Part shown: one piece after another, positions 28,801-40,900 of the stretch
Layout: each line of letters starts with the position of its first letter
Numbering within the stretch: the stretch's first letter is position 1
From: Pithys albifrons albifrons
Taxonomy: Eukaryota > Chordata > Aves > Passeriformes > Thamnophilidae
Assembly (NCBI RefSeq): GCF_047495875.1
Contig: NC_092467.1
Span: 15,961,566 to 16,025,565 of the forward strand
Length of the DNA stretch: 64,000 bases
Direction: 5' to 3'
Notes under the pieces: model-generated
What the model saw: only the letters and a program-made list of their open reading frames with translations
Told to the model about the DNA's origin: nothing
The model's database searches: none
Position numbers and translations under genes: made by a program

Positions 28801-29528
28801 CACGAGTCACTGCCTTCCTCACTGAGTCCTACACTTCACCTGCTTCACATTACTTAGTTAGCATGACTGTGTTGTGCTGCACTTTGGGAGAGTTACTGCT
28901 TTCCAGATTAACTTTCCCATGGATGTCTGATGCTGAGATGAAGAATTCTCAAGGCACTTCTCGGATTGGAATTGATCGCCAAGCACATGGCACAGCTTGA
29001 AGGAGCAGGAGCAACCGCTTGATTCATGACTGTTACAGCTTTTGGACTCAAGTGTCCCAGGTCCAAGAACATCATATCAAGTGAGCAGGGAGTTGCTAAG
29101 ATGAAAAAACACACACACATCTATGTCCTACTGAGAAAAGGTATAATTAGCAATATTATGCTGCAAACAGGATCTTCATGAACTCTGCTCAATTTTCACA
29201 AAGGAAAAAAATCCACAAAACTTTATTGCAACTAGGTTGCAGACTGTTGCTTCAGTCTTTAGTTATTTTAACCCCTTACCAAGCTCTGACTCTTCCCTCA
29301 AGCCTTGCAATCTTTTGTGTTGACTACTTGAAAGCTAAATCCCTTACTCTTGCAGAATTAACAATGAGTTAGAAGACTTCAAGCACTTGTAGAATTTTAT
29401 AAGGCAAACTCACTGGTTAGCTTTTTAGACTCCTTGAAAGCCAGGAACTTTGCTGTGTGACCAAGGAACTCTCAGATCCTCAGTCCTCTACCCCAAAGAA
29501 CAGGTATTTCCTTGTATAGAACTCTTAC
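16873..29528. other. Non-coding stretch between the two CpG islands
   Basis: This 12.7-kb stretch is mostly AT-rich, with somewhat more balanced composition from about 17.5 to 19.6 kb. It contains a 21-bp tandem duplication at 20.05 kb and pyrimidine-rich runs around 21.3-21.9 kb. A consensus splice donor on the plus strand sits at 17695/17696. A 160-codon open frame at 23967-24446 has no ATG at its start and no recognised similarity. I see no convincing coding exon. Confidence 0.5.
20050..20091. repeat. Perfect 21-bp tandem duplication
   Basis: The 21-bp unit beginning gcccaacataagtaag occupies 20050-20070 and is repeated exactly at 20071-20091. Perfect identity indicates a recent slippage event. 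Confidence 0.9.
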
Positions 29529-29556
29529 TTTTCCTCTTGTTTTTTAAATAACTTGC
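29529..29556 (-). other. Candidate 28-nt minus-strand microexon
   Basis: On the minus strand an acceptor-like tract (gttttgtttttgctag) precedes 28 nt ending at the donor gtaagagt. Joined to the candidate exon at 30034-30115 the frame stays open, giving Ser-Lys-Leu-Phe-Lys-Lys-Gln-Glu-Glu. The acceptor tract is the complement of an A-rich low-complexity run, so it could be accidental. This is the weakest of the three candidate exons on this strand. Confidence 0.18.
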
Positions 29557-29560
29557 CTAG

Positions 29561-29631
29561 CAAAAACAAAACAAAACCAAACAAAAGAAAACAAATTAGA
29601 AAACAAACAAACAAAAAACCCCAACAAAACC
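29561..29631. repeat. A-rich low-complexity tract (AAAC-type)
   Basis: The run is made of aaaac and aaac units grading into aaaacccc units. It is simple low-complexity sequence. It could be the degenerate remnant of a poly(A) tail, but no retroposon body is recognisable next to it. Confidence 0.75.
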
Positions 29632-30033
29632 CCTTCCAGCTTTACTGATTTTAGGTCACTTGCTCATTAATTTCACTGAACAGCTTTACAGAAGAATTCT
29701 GTATTAGAAGGGGAACTATGTACATTCAGAAGAAATAAAACAGAAAGGAGAAAAGAAGTTGAAGGGTTTTAGCACTCCCAGACTTTTCAGGACTGTTTCT
29801 TGGAACAAAATGCCTAATAAAAAGCAGCTCTTTAGCATTTTTGGTAGGAAAAAATGAGAGCAAAGATCTTGAAAAATCTTGGAAAAAAACAACTTAAAAC
29901 ATTGTTAGCTACACCCACTGTGGCAAGCTGGGCTAAATTTCACATCAATTACATTATTTTCACTGAGGAAGGTACAAGAGGGAAAAAAACCACCACAAAC
30001 AAAACAAATACTTAAATTGTCTATAGAACTTAC

Positions 30034-30115
30034 TGTCTTGTTTTAACACAGGGACTGCGGTACTTTCTTCCTCTTCTGTCACTGAGAGACTTGCATTTCC
30101 AGTGTCCCTATGTAG
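30034..30115 (-). other. Strong candidate exon on the minus strand, 82 nt
   Basis: On the minus strand a textbook acceptor (gctttttttatttcccctaa, then ttag) precedes 82 nt followed by a consensus donor gtaagttc. Exactly one frame is open, encoding 27 codons with a Glu-rich centre (Val-Thr-Glu-Glu-Glu-Glu-Ser-Thr). It is phase-compatible with the candidate first exon at 31079-31150. The splice sites are strong enough that I believe in an exon. Whether it codes is uncertain, because a single 27-codon open frame is not significant by itself. I do not recognise the peptide. It could belong to a divergent lncRNA or to an alternative leader of the leftward neighbour. Confidence 0.4.
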
Positions 30116-31078
30116 CTAATTAGGGGAAATAAAAAAAGCATTTTTGAAATTCATGTATCATCAACAGAACTATTAACTAAAACCTTGTTGCTTCCAAATG
30201 TCAACAATGATTAGGCAATGAAATATTTTTGGTGAGGTTACTCATTTGGGTGGAAGACAAGCTTACCATGGTAATATTGTTTTTAATAGTCTCCGCTTAA
30301 AACAACTTCAAAATTATATGCTACACTGATGTAGAGAAAAAAACATAATCTCTAGAACTGTGAGGCATGAATCAGAAAGATTCACTTCTAAACTGACAAA
30401 GGATAGCTAAAACATGTATCTTTTACTTGTACGTTATACAATAACCACTGGAACCCACAACTGGGATATTTGTGTTAAAAATGAGAAACATTCAGCTTCC
30501 AAAGCCAGTAGGGATACAAAAAGTCCAATTTGTTCAGAATTAATAAGAAGACAACAAACAGCCAAAGGAACCATGGCAGGCAGATGCAGAATTGCAATGT
30601 GTGTGATCTATGGCGTTTGTGCACTTGAGGTACAAGTGCACAGCTGTCACACTTCCTATGTGTGACAACTCAGCCCATGAAGCACTGGTGTCAAAACCCT
30701 CCATAAAGTTCCAGAGTTCATTATTCCTGAACATTGTCCAAGAGGAGGACCTTGCTCCCTGGCAGACAGCTTAAATACAGTGATGAACAAACTCTTTCCT
30801 AATCATAAAATGCAATATCTTACTCTTTCTAGCAAACACACATCTCATCTGAGATTAGTCCAGTGGCTGAATCATCACTATCTCCCAACAAAGAGTAGAT
30901 GCTGACAGGGACAAAAAGAGTGCTGATCTGTTGCTCCACGCTTCTTACTGAAATAAAAAAGCCAAAGCATTAGAATGAATGAAAACAAGAAGCACAACAG
31001 GCAGCGAGATGTTAATTTTTCATTTTATGCATTAACGTAGGCATTGTGCCATTCCAGCTGCATCGCTAGCGTACATAC

Positions 31079-31150
31079 CTGGATCAGTGCTGCACATGCT
31101 CGCAAATTCCTGCGGGAATCAGTCCGTGCCAGAGCAGCCACATGGCACAT
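31079..31150 (-). other. Candidate first coding segment of a transcript divergent from ALG14
   Basis: Inside the ALG14 CpG island, on the minus strand, an ATG at 31150-31148 opens 24 codons up to a good donor (ctgatccag then gtatgt). An in-frame stop lies two codons upstream of the ATG. The segment begins Met-Cys-His-Val-Ala-Ala-Leu-Ala-Arg and ends Ala-Ala-Leu-Ile-Gln, with phase 0 at the donor, which matches the open frame of the candidate exon at 30034-30115. Divergent transcription from CpG promoters is common and usually non-coding. I do not recognise the peptide. Confidence 0.3.
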
Positions 31151-31340
31151 GATTCAGCACGCACTCGGCTTACAGGTGCTTTAGGGCAGTCCGACCTCCT
31201 CCGACGCACCGCAGATCCTGCGGGGCCCTGGAGCGGCCGGCGCTTGCTCACGCTCATGGTCCCGGTCCAGTCCCGCACGGGGGCACTGGGAGGTCCGGGA
31301 CCTCGCTGGCAGGAGCACGGAGCGGACCCGGCGTGGGGGA

Positions 31341-31614
31341 GCGCAGAGCCCGCACACACACACACGGGGAGCGCAGAGCCCGCACACACACCCTCGGGGA
31401 GCGCAGAGCCCGCACACACACACATGGGGAGCGCAGAGCCCGCACACACACACACATGGGGAGCGCAGAGCCCGCACACACACACACGGGGAGCGCAGAG
31501 CCCGCACACACACCCTCGGGGAGCGCAGAGCCCGCACACACACACATGGGGAGCGCAGAGCCCGCACACACACACACATGGGGAGCGCAGAGCCCGCACA
31601 CACACACTCGGGGA
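31341..31614. repeat. 30-bp GC/CA minisatellite with a duplicated 122-bp higher-order unit
   Basis: There are nine units, each starting gcgcagagcccgcacacaca and ending in a variable stretch (cacacgggga, ccctcgggga, cacatgggga, cacacatggggA or cacactcgggga forms). Unit lengths run 30, 30, 30, 32, then 30, 30, 30, 32, then 30. Units 1-4 (31341-31462) and units 5-8 (31463-31584) are identical in order and sequence, so the array holds a perfect 122-bp tandem duplication plus one extra unit. Alternating purine-pyrimidine gcgcacacac runs could adopt Z-DNA. Open frames spanning the array on both strands are by-products of the 30-bp period. Confidence 0.95.
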
Positions 31615-31792
31615 GCGCAGACCCTGCGCACTCGGCCCCCGCACACAGGACCCCTCACACTTTATTATCGCCGCCTCCGCTCCCTACCCCGCACTGCTCC
31701 CAGAACCGCCGCCGCGTTCGGCGCGCGCGGAGGTTTGAACCGCGCCGGCCGCCGTACGGGGGAGGTTCGCGTGGGGCGGCCCTGGCCGCGCC

Positions 31793-31922
31793 ATGGAGCT
31801 CCAGCAGCTGGTCGCCCTCCTCCTCCTCCTCCCCTTACTGCTCGTGCCGCTGGCGCTCCTGGCCAGGGGGCGCCGCGGCCGGCGGACACCTCCGCTCAGT
31901 CTCCTGGTGGTGGCCGGCTCCG
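31793..31922 (+). CDS. ALG14: ALG14 coding exon 1
   Basis: It encodes residues 1-43 plus the first base of Gly44. It contains the membrane anchor, the Arg-rich stop-transfer cluster and the start of the glycine-rich loop. It ends at the donor ctccg then gtgagt (phase 1). The N-terminus is poorly conserved across species, and the Leu-rich segment here is typical of that variation. Confidence 0.96.
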
Positions 31923-34900
31923 GTGAGTGGGGGGATGCCGCAGGCGGGAGCGGATGGAACTGCGGAGTGCCTACGCCGGGCTGTTGAAACTACGAGTCCC
32001 GGCATGCAGCGCGGCGCGGGGCCAGCGCAGTGCTTGGTGGCACGCCCCGGTGCATGCCGGGAGCTGTAGTCGCGGTGGCGCGTCAGGAGCCGAGCCGGGT
32101 GCCCGCCACGGCAGCTCCCGCAGCCCGCTCGGGCCAGGCCCGGTGCCCTCCGCCTGTCTGTAGGCTCTTTAGGTCTCGATTTGAGAAACTCTTAGGCTAC
32201 GTCATCATCTGGGACATTTTCGGCCATGTTTTTTTCTGGCAGCTCGGTTTCAAAACGTTCCCCTCCCACAGCGGTTCACCTAAGTCACCGATGTATCGAT
32301 TAACTGGTACAGGACTGACCTGTGCTGCTGCTCAGTCTCCTGACAGAAAATTACTGATGGCGGTGCAGGGCACGACTTTCCGCAGATCGGCACACCCCTT
32401 AATACGTGGCATTTTGTAATTTACCCAGACCGCGTTCCTGTGATTTACTTTAAACAGTCTCAGTCAGCAGTGCTGCTGTGCAAGTGTGTCACCCCACGCT
32501 AAGGGAGCAGCACATCTGCTACTCCTTTTTACCTCCTCCCCGAAGTTGCAGGGCAACTAATTTGCCCCAAAAATCTAATTTGAAAATTTGCAGTTGACAA
32601 ATCCTGGCCAGCCTTGATTTCATCACGTCAGTATCCCTTTGGCTTTTGCACCAAATAATCCCGGGATCTTTCTGCAGTCTGAGTCTCACTGGCAGATTTT
32701 AATTCTTCAGGTCACCTTTTCTTCCAGGAGAGCTGGAAATGTGCTTGTTTTAATTTGGTCCTTTGGAATCTAGTTTGTCTGTATTAAAAGAATACTTTCA
32801 CTATACATAATCTTACCGGGTGAAATAATTCATGTCAGTTAAGATTCATATGATGTTCAAGCCTATTGAAGACTTTTTAAAGTAGGAGTCTCTTGCTTTT
32901 ACGTGAATGCTCAGATGATTGCATTAAAATTTGTGAAACCTTCAACAAACGTCATTCACAAGAAAATATCTCCAAACATTTGAAAAATACAGCATGGAAT
33001 TGTGTGGAAAGGTGGCAAACTCATTTGTAAGGCCACAGCACAGCTCACCTTGCTTGTCAGTTGTTCACCAGTTACAGGTGCCTCTCTGACATCCAATCCC
33101 ATCAGATCTCGGAAGCTAAGCAGGGTCAGCCCCGGATTAGTACTTGGATGGGAGACCTCCTGGGAAATGCCGGGTGCTGTAGGTTCTAGTCCTGAGGACT
33201 TCACTGTCACTGTCCAAGCTCGCTCGGCCGTGGCAGATGAACCTCAGGACTTAAACGGTGGGGCCAGTTCTGCGCACGCTGAGCCTCACCTAAAATCCAC
33301 TGCGCAGGCTGGAAGGGCACACCCATGTGGGGACAGCCCTTCCCAAATCTTCGTTCAGCGAAGGTGAGACACACACACACGTTGTTCACCTGTATAACAG
33401 AGGTCTCCTAGAAACCTGGACAGGAGAAGGGTAGTAGGAATATATTTAGTTTACTATTTTGGTCTGCAACTGCCAGAGCAGAGAAAAGTAACACATCCAG
33501 TAAATGCTTATGCACATACTTAGAGGAGCTGTTTGTTGTTAAGCTGATCCAGTCCAACAGATAAAAGGTGATTCCACCCCACTCCACCTGTGTACATCTT
33601 CCTTTAGCCCTTTGAACCAGGTGACCTTGCAGTTGGAAGGCTGTGAGCACCCGCTCAAGGGCAGTGTCAGAGCATGGGGCTGGGGCAGGACTGTTTGTTG
33701 TGTCAGCACCCAACTGTGACACTGGAGTGGCTGCAGGGGGAAACTGCTGCCCAGCTGATTGTGGTGAAGTGAGCTGGGATAGCACAGCCCCTGCTGAAAA
33801 GTGTCCATCAATGCAGCTTCAGTGGGAGCTGGACTATCTCCACATTACTGAAGCAGTCTCAACCATCCTCTAATTGAATCCTCTGCTCTCAGAAGAGTGT
33901 CACTGACAATAGTAGTAGTACTAATATGTTTTAAAAGTGACTGATTCAGCTGAAGAAATAAAAAGTTACAAAATTTCTCATATACTAACTGCAGTTTCTT
34001 TTGTTTTTACAGGTGGGCACACAACAGAAGTCCTGAGGTTACTTAGCTGTTTGTCAGAGTCATACTCTCCTAGACATTATGTTTTTGCAGACTCAGATAA
34101 GATGAGTGAAGCTAAAATACGTTCTTTTGAACAAAAAAGGGCTGAAACATTCCCCAATTCCAAGGTAACTTGTTAAATATGCTCATCTAAGATAAAGCAA
34201 TCTTAACATGACATTCTAATGCAAGGCAATTTGGAAATGATTCTTTAAAAGGATATTTATATGATCAGCAAGTGCTTTTGATCTTCTAGGTATTGATGAT
34301 CGCCTGCACTGAAGTTCAGCTAAGGGTGCCATTCTATAGATACTGGGTTTTATGTTTCTAACAGTGAGCTAAATAAGCACTATTAATGACTGGTGTACTA
34401 GAGACACAGAAAATGCAAAGTAAATGTACCTAAAAAATAGCAAATGCCATTCTTGTTACCAGTTTTCACTACCACCTTTCTTACTTTCTCTTAAGACGGT
34501 CTTTACCTCCTGTTAACATGTTAATCCATTTAAACCAATGAGGGAACATAATTGTAGTTAAAGTGACTGTACAAAGAAGGCTGTCTCTTGCTCAAGAAAA
34601 ACATGCTGAAAATAAATCTTCTAAAATTTGGTAAACCAGGTAGCCATTGAAGTGTTACTTGTAACTATAAATATAATGGGTCAAAAATATGGGGAGGTGT
34701 GGGGGAGGCAGCATTTCTTTTCTCTTTTAGTTTGGCATTTCCCTCAATAACACAATGTATTTTTTTAAAAAGAAATTACATATAAGAATGTTTTATCTAA
34801 GAAAACCTTGATTGGTTTTGTGTGTTTCTAGACTATGTTTTATTTGTATTTTAAAATAAAATATTAAACATGTTTAAAAGAGATGCAAGGCCTCTGAATG

Positions 34901-37900
34901 TCAGAGTCTTCTCTCTGATGACCTGAGAGAATGGTGAACTCCTAAAAATCATGCAAAAATCATTAAAATATCTTGTTTATCTTTTTATCAGATGTTTGCT
35001 TGCTTTGAGCCAGCTTGCTGTATGATTAACAGGCAACAGCATGACTCTGCTGACTTAAAGGGTGAGCTGGCAGGCAGTGAAATCAGTGGAAGGATGTTTT
35101 TTATTCAGAAATTAGACTGTGCAATGGAAGTTAGTGTTCTAACTATAAAAATCTTAAGTCCTTTTGAGTAAATAGTACAACACACAGTAAATTAATTATT
35201 TATATGCTGTTGATTTTGTACGGTGCACTCCCATTGTCTGCAACAGTGCTGTTGGGACAAACGAATGTAGGACATGGTACCAATGATTTTCAGAATAAAC
35301 CCTTTTAATGTGAAGCAACTCCTGCTACGATGAGCAACAGGCTCACTTGGGAATGACATTTTTAAGTTTGCTTACCCCACTTTCACCTTGGAAGATGAAG
35401 GTTCTTTGCCTACCCACAAGCTGCCAGATCAGGTGGGAATGGTTCAGTTTAAATTAGCACAACAGTCTCTTCTCTCATTGTGCAAAGTGACCGGAGGTAT
35501 TTCCTGTTCTGAGAAACCTTGTTTGGTAAAGAGCAATTCACACAGTCATATTCACTTACCTGAAAATTATCCAACCCTAGATTATTAAATTTCTTAAAAA
35601 TACATATTTTTAGTATTAAAACATTACATAGTTTTCCATTAGTTCACTTGTTTTTGTTAAGTAGCTTCCCTTTCATACTCCCCCCAACTGCTAACAGATC
35701 ATGTAGTTATATTTTCCTTCAACATTGAAAGCCAGAGGAACATTTTTGGCTGCATGTGCGTTTGATGTCTGGATAACAGATGCTCATTTTCCTTTGGCAA
35801 TTCTTTTTCCACTTAGCAAAAGTATTTAGAGTGAAAATGGAAGTTACATTTTGGAAAGAAGAGATCATATGCCTATAACATACATTTACTAATTTTGAGA
35901 TTGTGGTTTCGCATACTGGCAGGTGGTATGTGTTTTGTTACTGGGGATTCTGAAGATCATCAGGCATTTAAAAATTATGCTAGTAGCTTCTTTCAGCTTT
36001 GAATAGGAAAAGTCTGAATCCTTCAACACATGGTCATTATTTTCCTCATCTTGTCAAGGAAGTAAATTTTCCCAGAACTAAGGACCAGATGGAAGACAAA
36101 TTACAGTAATGACCTAACAGAAAATCAGTGATGTAAGAGAAAATTATGATGTAAGAACCCCCATAAATGCTTCTCTTTTTGGTCTGAAGTCTAGCCCAGT
36201 TCTAACAGCTTCAATATTCAGGGAGAAGGAAAGGAAGCCAGAATAAGCATCTTGCTTACATGAAATAAAATGCTACACCTCAGCCTACTAAGTCACTTGA
36301 AAAAAGAAATTCAAAATGCCTCCTGTGAAAAGTGTCTGGTCCTGCTATCACCAGTCACTTTGTTTTCTGTTTCCCCCAGCCTGTAAGGACAGCTATTCCA
36401 CATGGATGGTCCCAGAGCTATTACTTAGGGAGCCTTCTCAGCACAGAGAACCTGCTTCAGCTGCTGTCAGCTTGCTCTAGCAGCAGAAAGACAATGGAGA
36501 TTTGTTGGCTGAAGAACATGAATTCTTCACTGGATCTTATACCCCCATTTGTCATGTTTGAGATGAGCAACCAGCTTAACTAACCTTTACATAAACCTCT
36601 GACCATATGTTCTTTTCCATTTTAAGTTTCACAAGAGATACTATGCTAAGAAATCTTGTTTCTCAGCATGAAAAAGAACTATGTAAACCCGGTTTCTTTG
36701 CAAGCATTGCGATATGTTTAGTTGAGTATATTATAATAATTCACAACAGTTGCAGGTTTCCACCAGCTTTTCCTTGCATGTTTGCAAAACAACAATATTA
36801 ACTAGGTAAAGGAATACTTCACTGGTTTTGAAATTGCAGTACCCACTCTACCAGTACATACTTGCCAGTTTGGAACAATTGTCTCAAATGAAAAAAAAAG
36901 GGTTTCTGACTGCCGTAAAAATGCAAGGCAAATAAATTCAACAGTATGACACCATAGAAGAAAGGGGAGAAATCATCTGTTTCTGTTGTAAGACATACTA
37001 TGCAGTTTTCCAGCAAATTATGCAGGAGGTGCCTTTGTCTGGAACACTGACAATAATTCATCAGATGAGAGGCAGAGGCGTCTGGCAGTGACTTTTAAAC
37101 AAACAAACAACGACAAAACTCCAGTTTTGTTTTTTCATTTTAATATTTAAGAGTTAATTGATATGTGGGGATGTAGACACTGATGTGCAAATTTTCCAGC
37201 ATGCTTTTTGAAAAGTATAGATAAAATCAGTTTGATCTTTACTTTTATCTTACAACAAGTAAATTTCTTCTTTGATACTGTTTGGGGTCTCTGCCAAGTT
37301 TTGCTGAAATTATTTGGGGGTTTTTTGATGATGAAGAAAAATCACACGCAGTTTTTTTGTCAAATACTCTTTAACACCATTCTTACAGTGAAGGTTTATC
37401 TGAATAATTCCACTGAAACCTGATCAGCCTAAAACCATCTTATCATACCCATATTTATTGCAGGACTGAGTACTATCCAAGGGTCTAAACTCCAGTTACA
37501 GCATTTCTTTTTATCACCTGAACTTTTCCAAAGCTTTAAGAAAGAGCAAGGCAGTGATAGCCAGAAACCTGTTGAATAGAGAGCAGGAGGGATGTTTATT
37601 TTTCCATATTCTGTTGTCATGGTAATGCAATCTGAGTTTCAACACCTGCAAATAAAACATAAGAAACCCAGTTTGTAACATCTGTTAATGCTTTCCTGTA
37701 TCAAAAAAACATATCACAACAGACAGGTTAATTTCAGCCAAGAAAAAAACTTAACAGCCTGCATTTATAAACATTGGGTGTTTTTTTTATTCTTTCCACC
37801 TTATATATTAAAAAAGTCTGAGTTACTGCTATTCAAGACTGATTTGTAGTTTGTATTTACTGTACAGCCATTGTTAACATCATCTTTCCTGGGCACATAT

Positions 37901-40900
37901 CACGAGGACTAATGAAAATTAGCAATGTGTGTTTAGTATTTGAAGTACCTGGGCAACTTTCACTATTTATATTTAGTGTTTCTCACTCCCAGTATAAGTT
38001 CTTCCAGAGTGGTAGTGATCTGCTGTCCCAGGCGAAGTGAGATAACAACGCTGTCCACATGAACAGTGTCAGTGTCACTGAGCAGTGCACTGCAGCCTTT
38101 ATATTTGTCTTTCATTTAAACAGTCAAAAGTTTCACTGGCATAAGGACTGCTTTCTGACATGGCAGTAGTTCTGAGGTATAGTTCCTCTACATCAAGGTA
38201 AAAGCCCCCTACGAAGAGTGCAGGCAGCCTAACTACTGTTACCTGCTCACAGTGTCTTGAGACAAAAACATCCTTATTTTATTAAATTGATACCTTTTAC
38301 ACAGTGAATAATATTTGGTTTTTTCCTAGAGAAAGAATGAAGAAAATTACTTCTTTCTTAATTTTTATTTAATGATGAGGTGTTCTTTCCTGTTTGTGCC
38401 AATGTTTTGTATTTTCAATATGCATCTTGCATATCTTTGGAATATTCATTTAGTACTACTCATTTAAAGAATAGTGATATTTGCTTTTACATTTGGTAAT
38501 ACCATTCGCTGGACATTAACTGAGAAGTAGTAGTTGCATTTTCTGCAGTGTAAATGCACGGAGTTTAAGCAGGCAAGAGGCAGCAGCAGAGTGCCCGTGT
38601 GTGGGTTGTGTGGATTATGCGCGGGCTGGTGCCCACGAGGTGACGCACTCGGCTAAGGCACCGCGGGGCAGCTGCTCCGACCGGGCTGGCTGGGACACTG
38701 GGAGTTTGGAAGTAACCTGAGAAGGGGTTAAACAATAGTTCTAGTATTTCTGTTTACTTTATTCCAGGAGTGCTAAGCACCACACCACAGCATCTGTGTA
38801 AAGTATTTATACCCAAACATTTCCAAACTAGATTAAAAAAATATTTTAATATGTTGGCACGGACAGATCTAGTAACTCTATAGAAGAAACAACATTCTTA
38901 GAAAAGTAACAGCTCCACTTACCGTGCTTTCTTCCAGTTCACCCTTCATCGCATTCCTAGAAGCCGTGAGGTGAGGCAATCTTGGACCTCCTCTGTGGTA
39001 ACAACTCTATACTCCATATTTTACTCTCTTCCTTTGACCAACAAACTGAAACCAGACTTGGTAGGTAAAGGAAATTTTAACTTACTGAGAGAACTTGCTA
39101 ATCAGCATCATAAAAGCATTTGGAATATCAACACATTGCAGACTGTATCTCATATGATAAGATATGCAGTTCACACAAAAGGTATTTTTTAATGTTAAAT
39201 TAAATATAGCAGCAATCCATCAAGAAAGAGAACAGGTTGCACTGCTGGTGAATTAGAGCAGCAAATACCAGCTTTCCCTCTCAAGTTTGCAAGTAACTGT
39301 GTCATTCCCTTGTTAACGCTGGTAGAACTAGCAAAAACAAGGTTGCTGGTTCTTGATAATATCTCTTCAGGATTGCAACAGCACAAACTATTCCTGAAAG
39401 CCCAGTTATCCTGTTGGCTGGACTTGCTTCAAAAATGGTATGACCAGTCTGGCACAGAGAGGCTCAGACCCGCACAAATATGTACAGATTCAGTTTTTGT
39501 GCTTACATGGACTTTTGAGCCACAATGCATATTTATTTAGTCTTTGGCTGACTGACATTAATTATCTAATGACAAAAAACATCACTGCTGAAGTAGCGAC
39601 TGCTCAGCACTTTAGTAACTTTTTCAAGCTGTTCACAAAACTGCACTCTCATGCTAATTACTCTGTTCCTTTTAAAAGTATTCCATACACTTAAGTCAGA
39701 AGCATTCAGGGTTGCCGTTGTAGAAGTAAAATGGAGACACCCATCAATAAAGTTTTGTGTTAACACAAAAGGTACATGCTGGACTCCTAGCTTTAAGTCT
39801 TACAATTCTGTAAGAGAAAATTTGGTTACAGATGGGTTTTTTTGCTACAGTTGTTTTCATCTGAAGGAATCAGTAATCTATATTTGAGTTTTTTTCAAAA
39901 GCATTATTTTAGCAGAATTTCAAATTAATGTTTTATGAGGTTTAAAATATTTGAATGAAATTTATAAAGACCAGTGCAGTTATAAGGTATTTTTCATAAT
40001 TTACTATCAGCATCTATACACCCACAGAGAATATTTGTAGGGAGACATTTTTTAACTCCCACTGTGAACTGTATGGCTAATTCTAAAGAGGCTGTTATCT
40101 ATTTGTGATATTTTGAATGTTTAGAGAGGCTACTGTGAATAATTTGACCTCATTGGCTTCAATAGTACTGGTCAATTTCTATCAGATCAAAAGCTACTTG
40201 CTGGAATTTTCCAAGCAGTTTAGTATGCAGAACAACAGAAGTAGCATTTTTGCACTTACTGTTTTTCAAGCCTATTCTGAAAAGGTAAAGTTTGCAGAGA
40301 GAAAATGTCATACTATTCTTTTTACAGAGATTTTAATTGTGGCAGGGGGAATAGTCAAGTTTGTTTACAAGTAGCAGACAGAGCAAATGTGAGTAATATA
40401 TTTAGTAATCACTTTGCTATACCATTGTGTTAGGTTTATACATATATATATATTTTTACTTATGGCAAAAGAAATTGACTGGGAAAATCTCACTGTGTAG
40501 CTTAATGTAGGAAGCAGGGAGTTACTAATCCCATATTTTCTCTGTTTACAAAAGTTTAAAGTGACAGTGAGATTTACACATGAAATTATTAGAAATAGTG
40601 TTGGAGTTGATGCTGTGATAAGCTATCAAAAGATTAAAGTTTTTGAACAACACTTGCCCCTGTCAAATGGAGGATACATTTTAGCAAGGCCTTTAAGCTC
40701 TTTGTAGTGTTTAAGGGAGCCACCAACTGAAAATTATATCTGAAGAGTCTTTATCCGTGATTAGAGAAGGGCTGGAGGGGAGGTTCTCCCCAATTGCTTT
40801 TTGTCAGGTACAATTATCAACCATAGTAGTAGCTGGCAGAAGCATCTCTGGCATTATGCCAAATCTTAAACCACTTGAAAGCTCCTTGGATACTACTACT

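Larger units (their letters stand above)
31130..32160 (+). promoter_or_regulatory. ALG14: CpG island and promoter region of ALG14
   Basis: GC-rich, CpG-dense sequence surrounds ALG14 exon 1 and extends into intron 1, as expected for a constitutively expressed glycosylation gene. No TATA box is evident upstream of the start codon. The start codon context gccgcgccATGG is an excellent Kozak match. A gtttgaac palindrome in the leader near 31733 contains a TTTGAA core like that of cell-cycle CHR elements, which is only suggestive. The upstream part contains a minisatellite (31341-31614), and the downstream part a convergent pair of ZNF143/THAP11-type motifs. Confidence 0.85.

Noticed and set aside
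31084..31926. Repetitive Cys/Val- and His/Thr-rich frames over the minisatellite on both strands
   Set aside because: They arise because the 30-bp unit is a multiple of three and lacks stops. They overlap the ALG14 promoter and have no independent support.
33080..33186. Functional 5S rRNA gene
   Set aside because: The 5' third does not match 5S rRNA and is shortened, so the mature 5' end and helix I cannot form.
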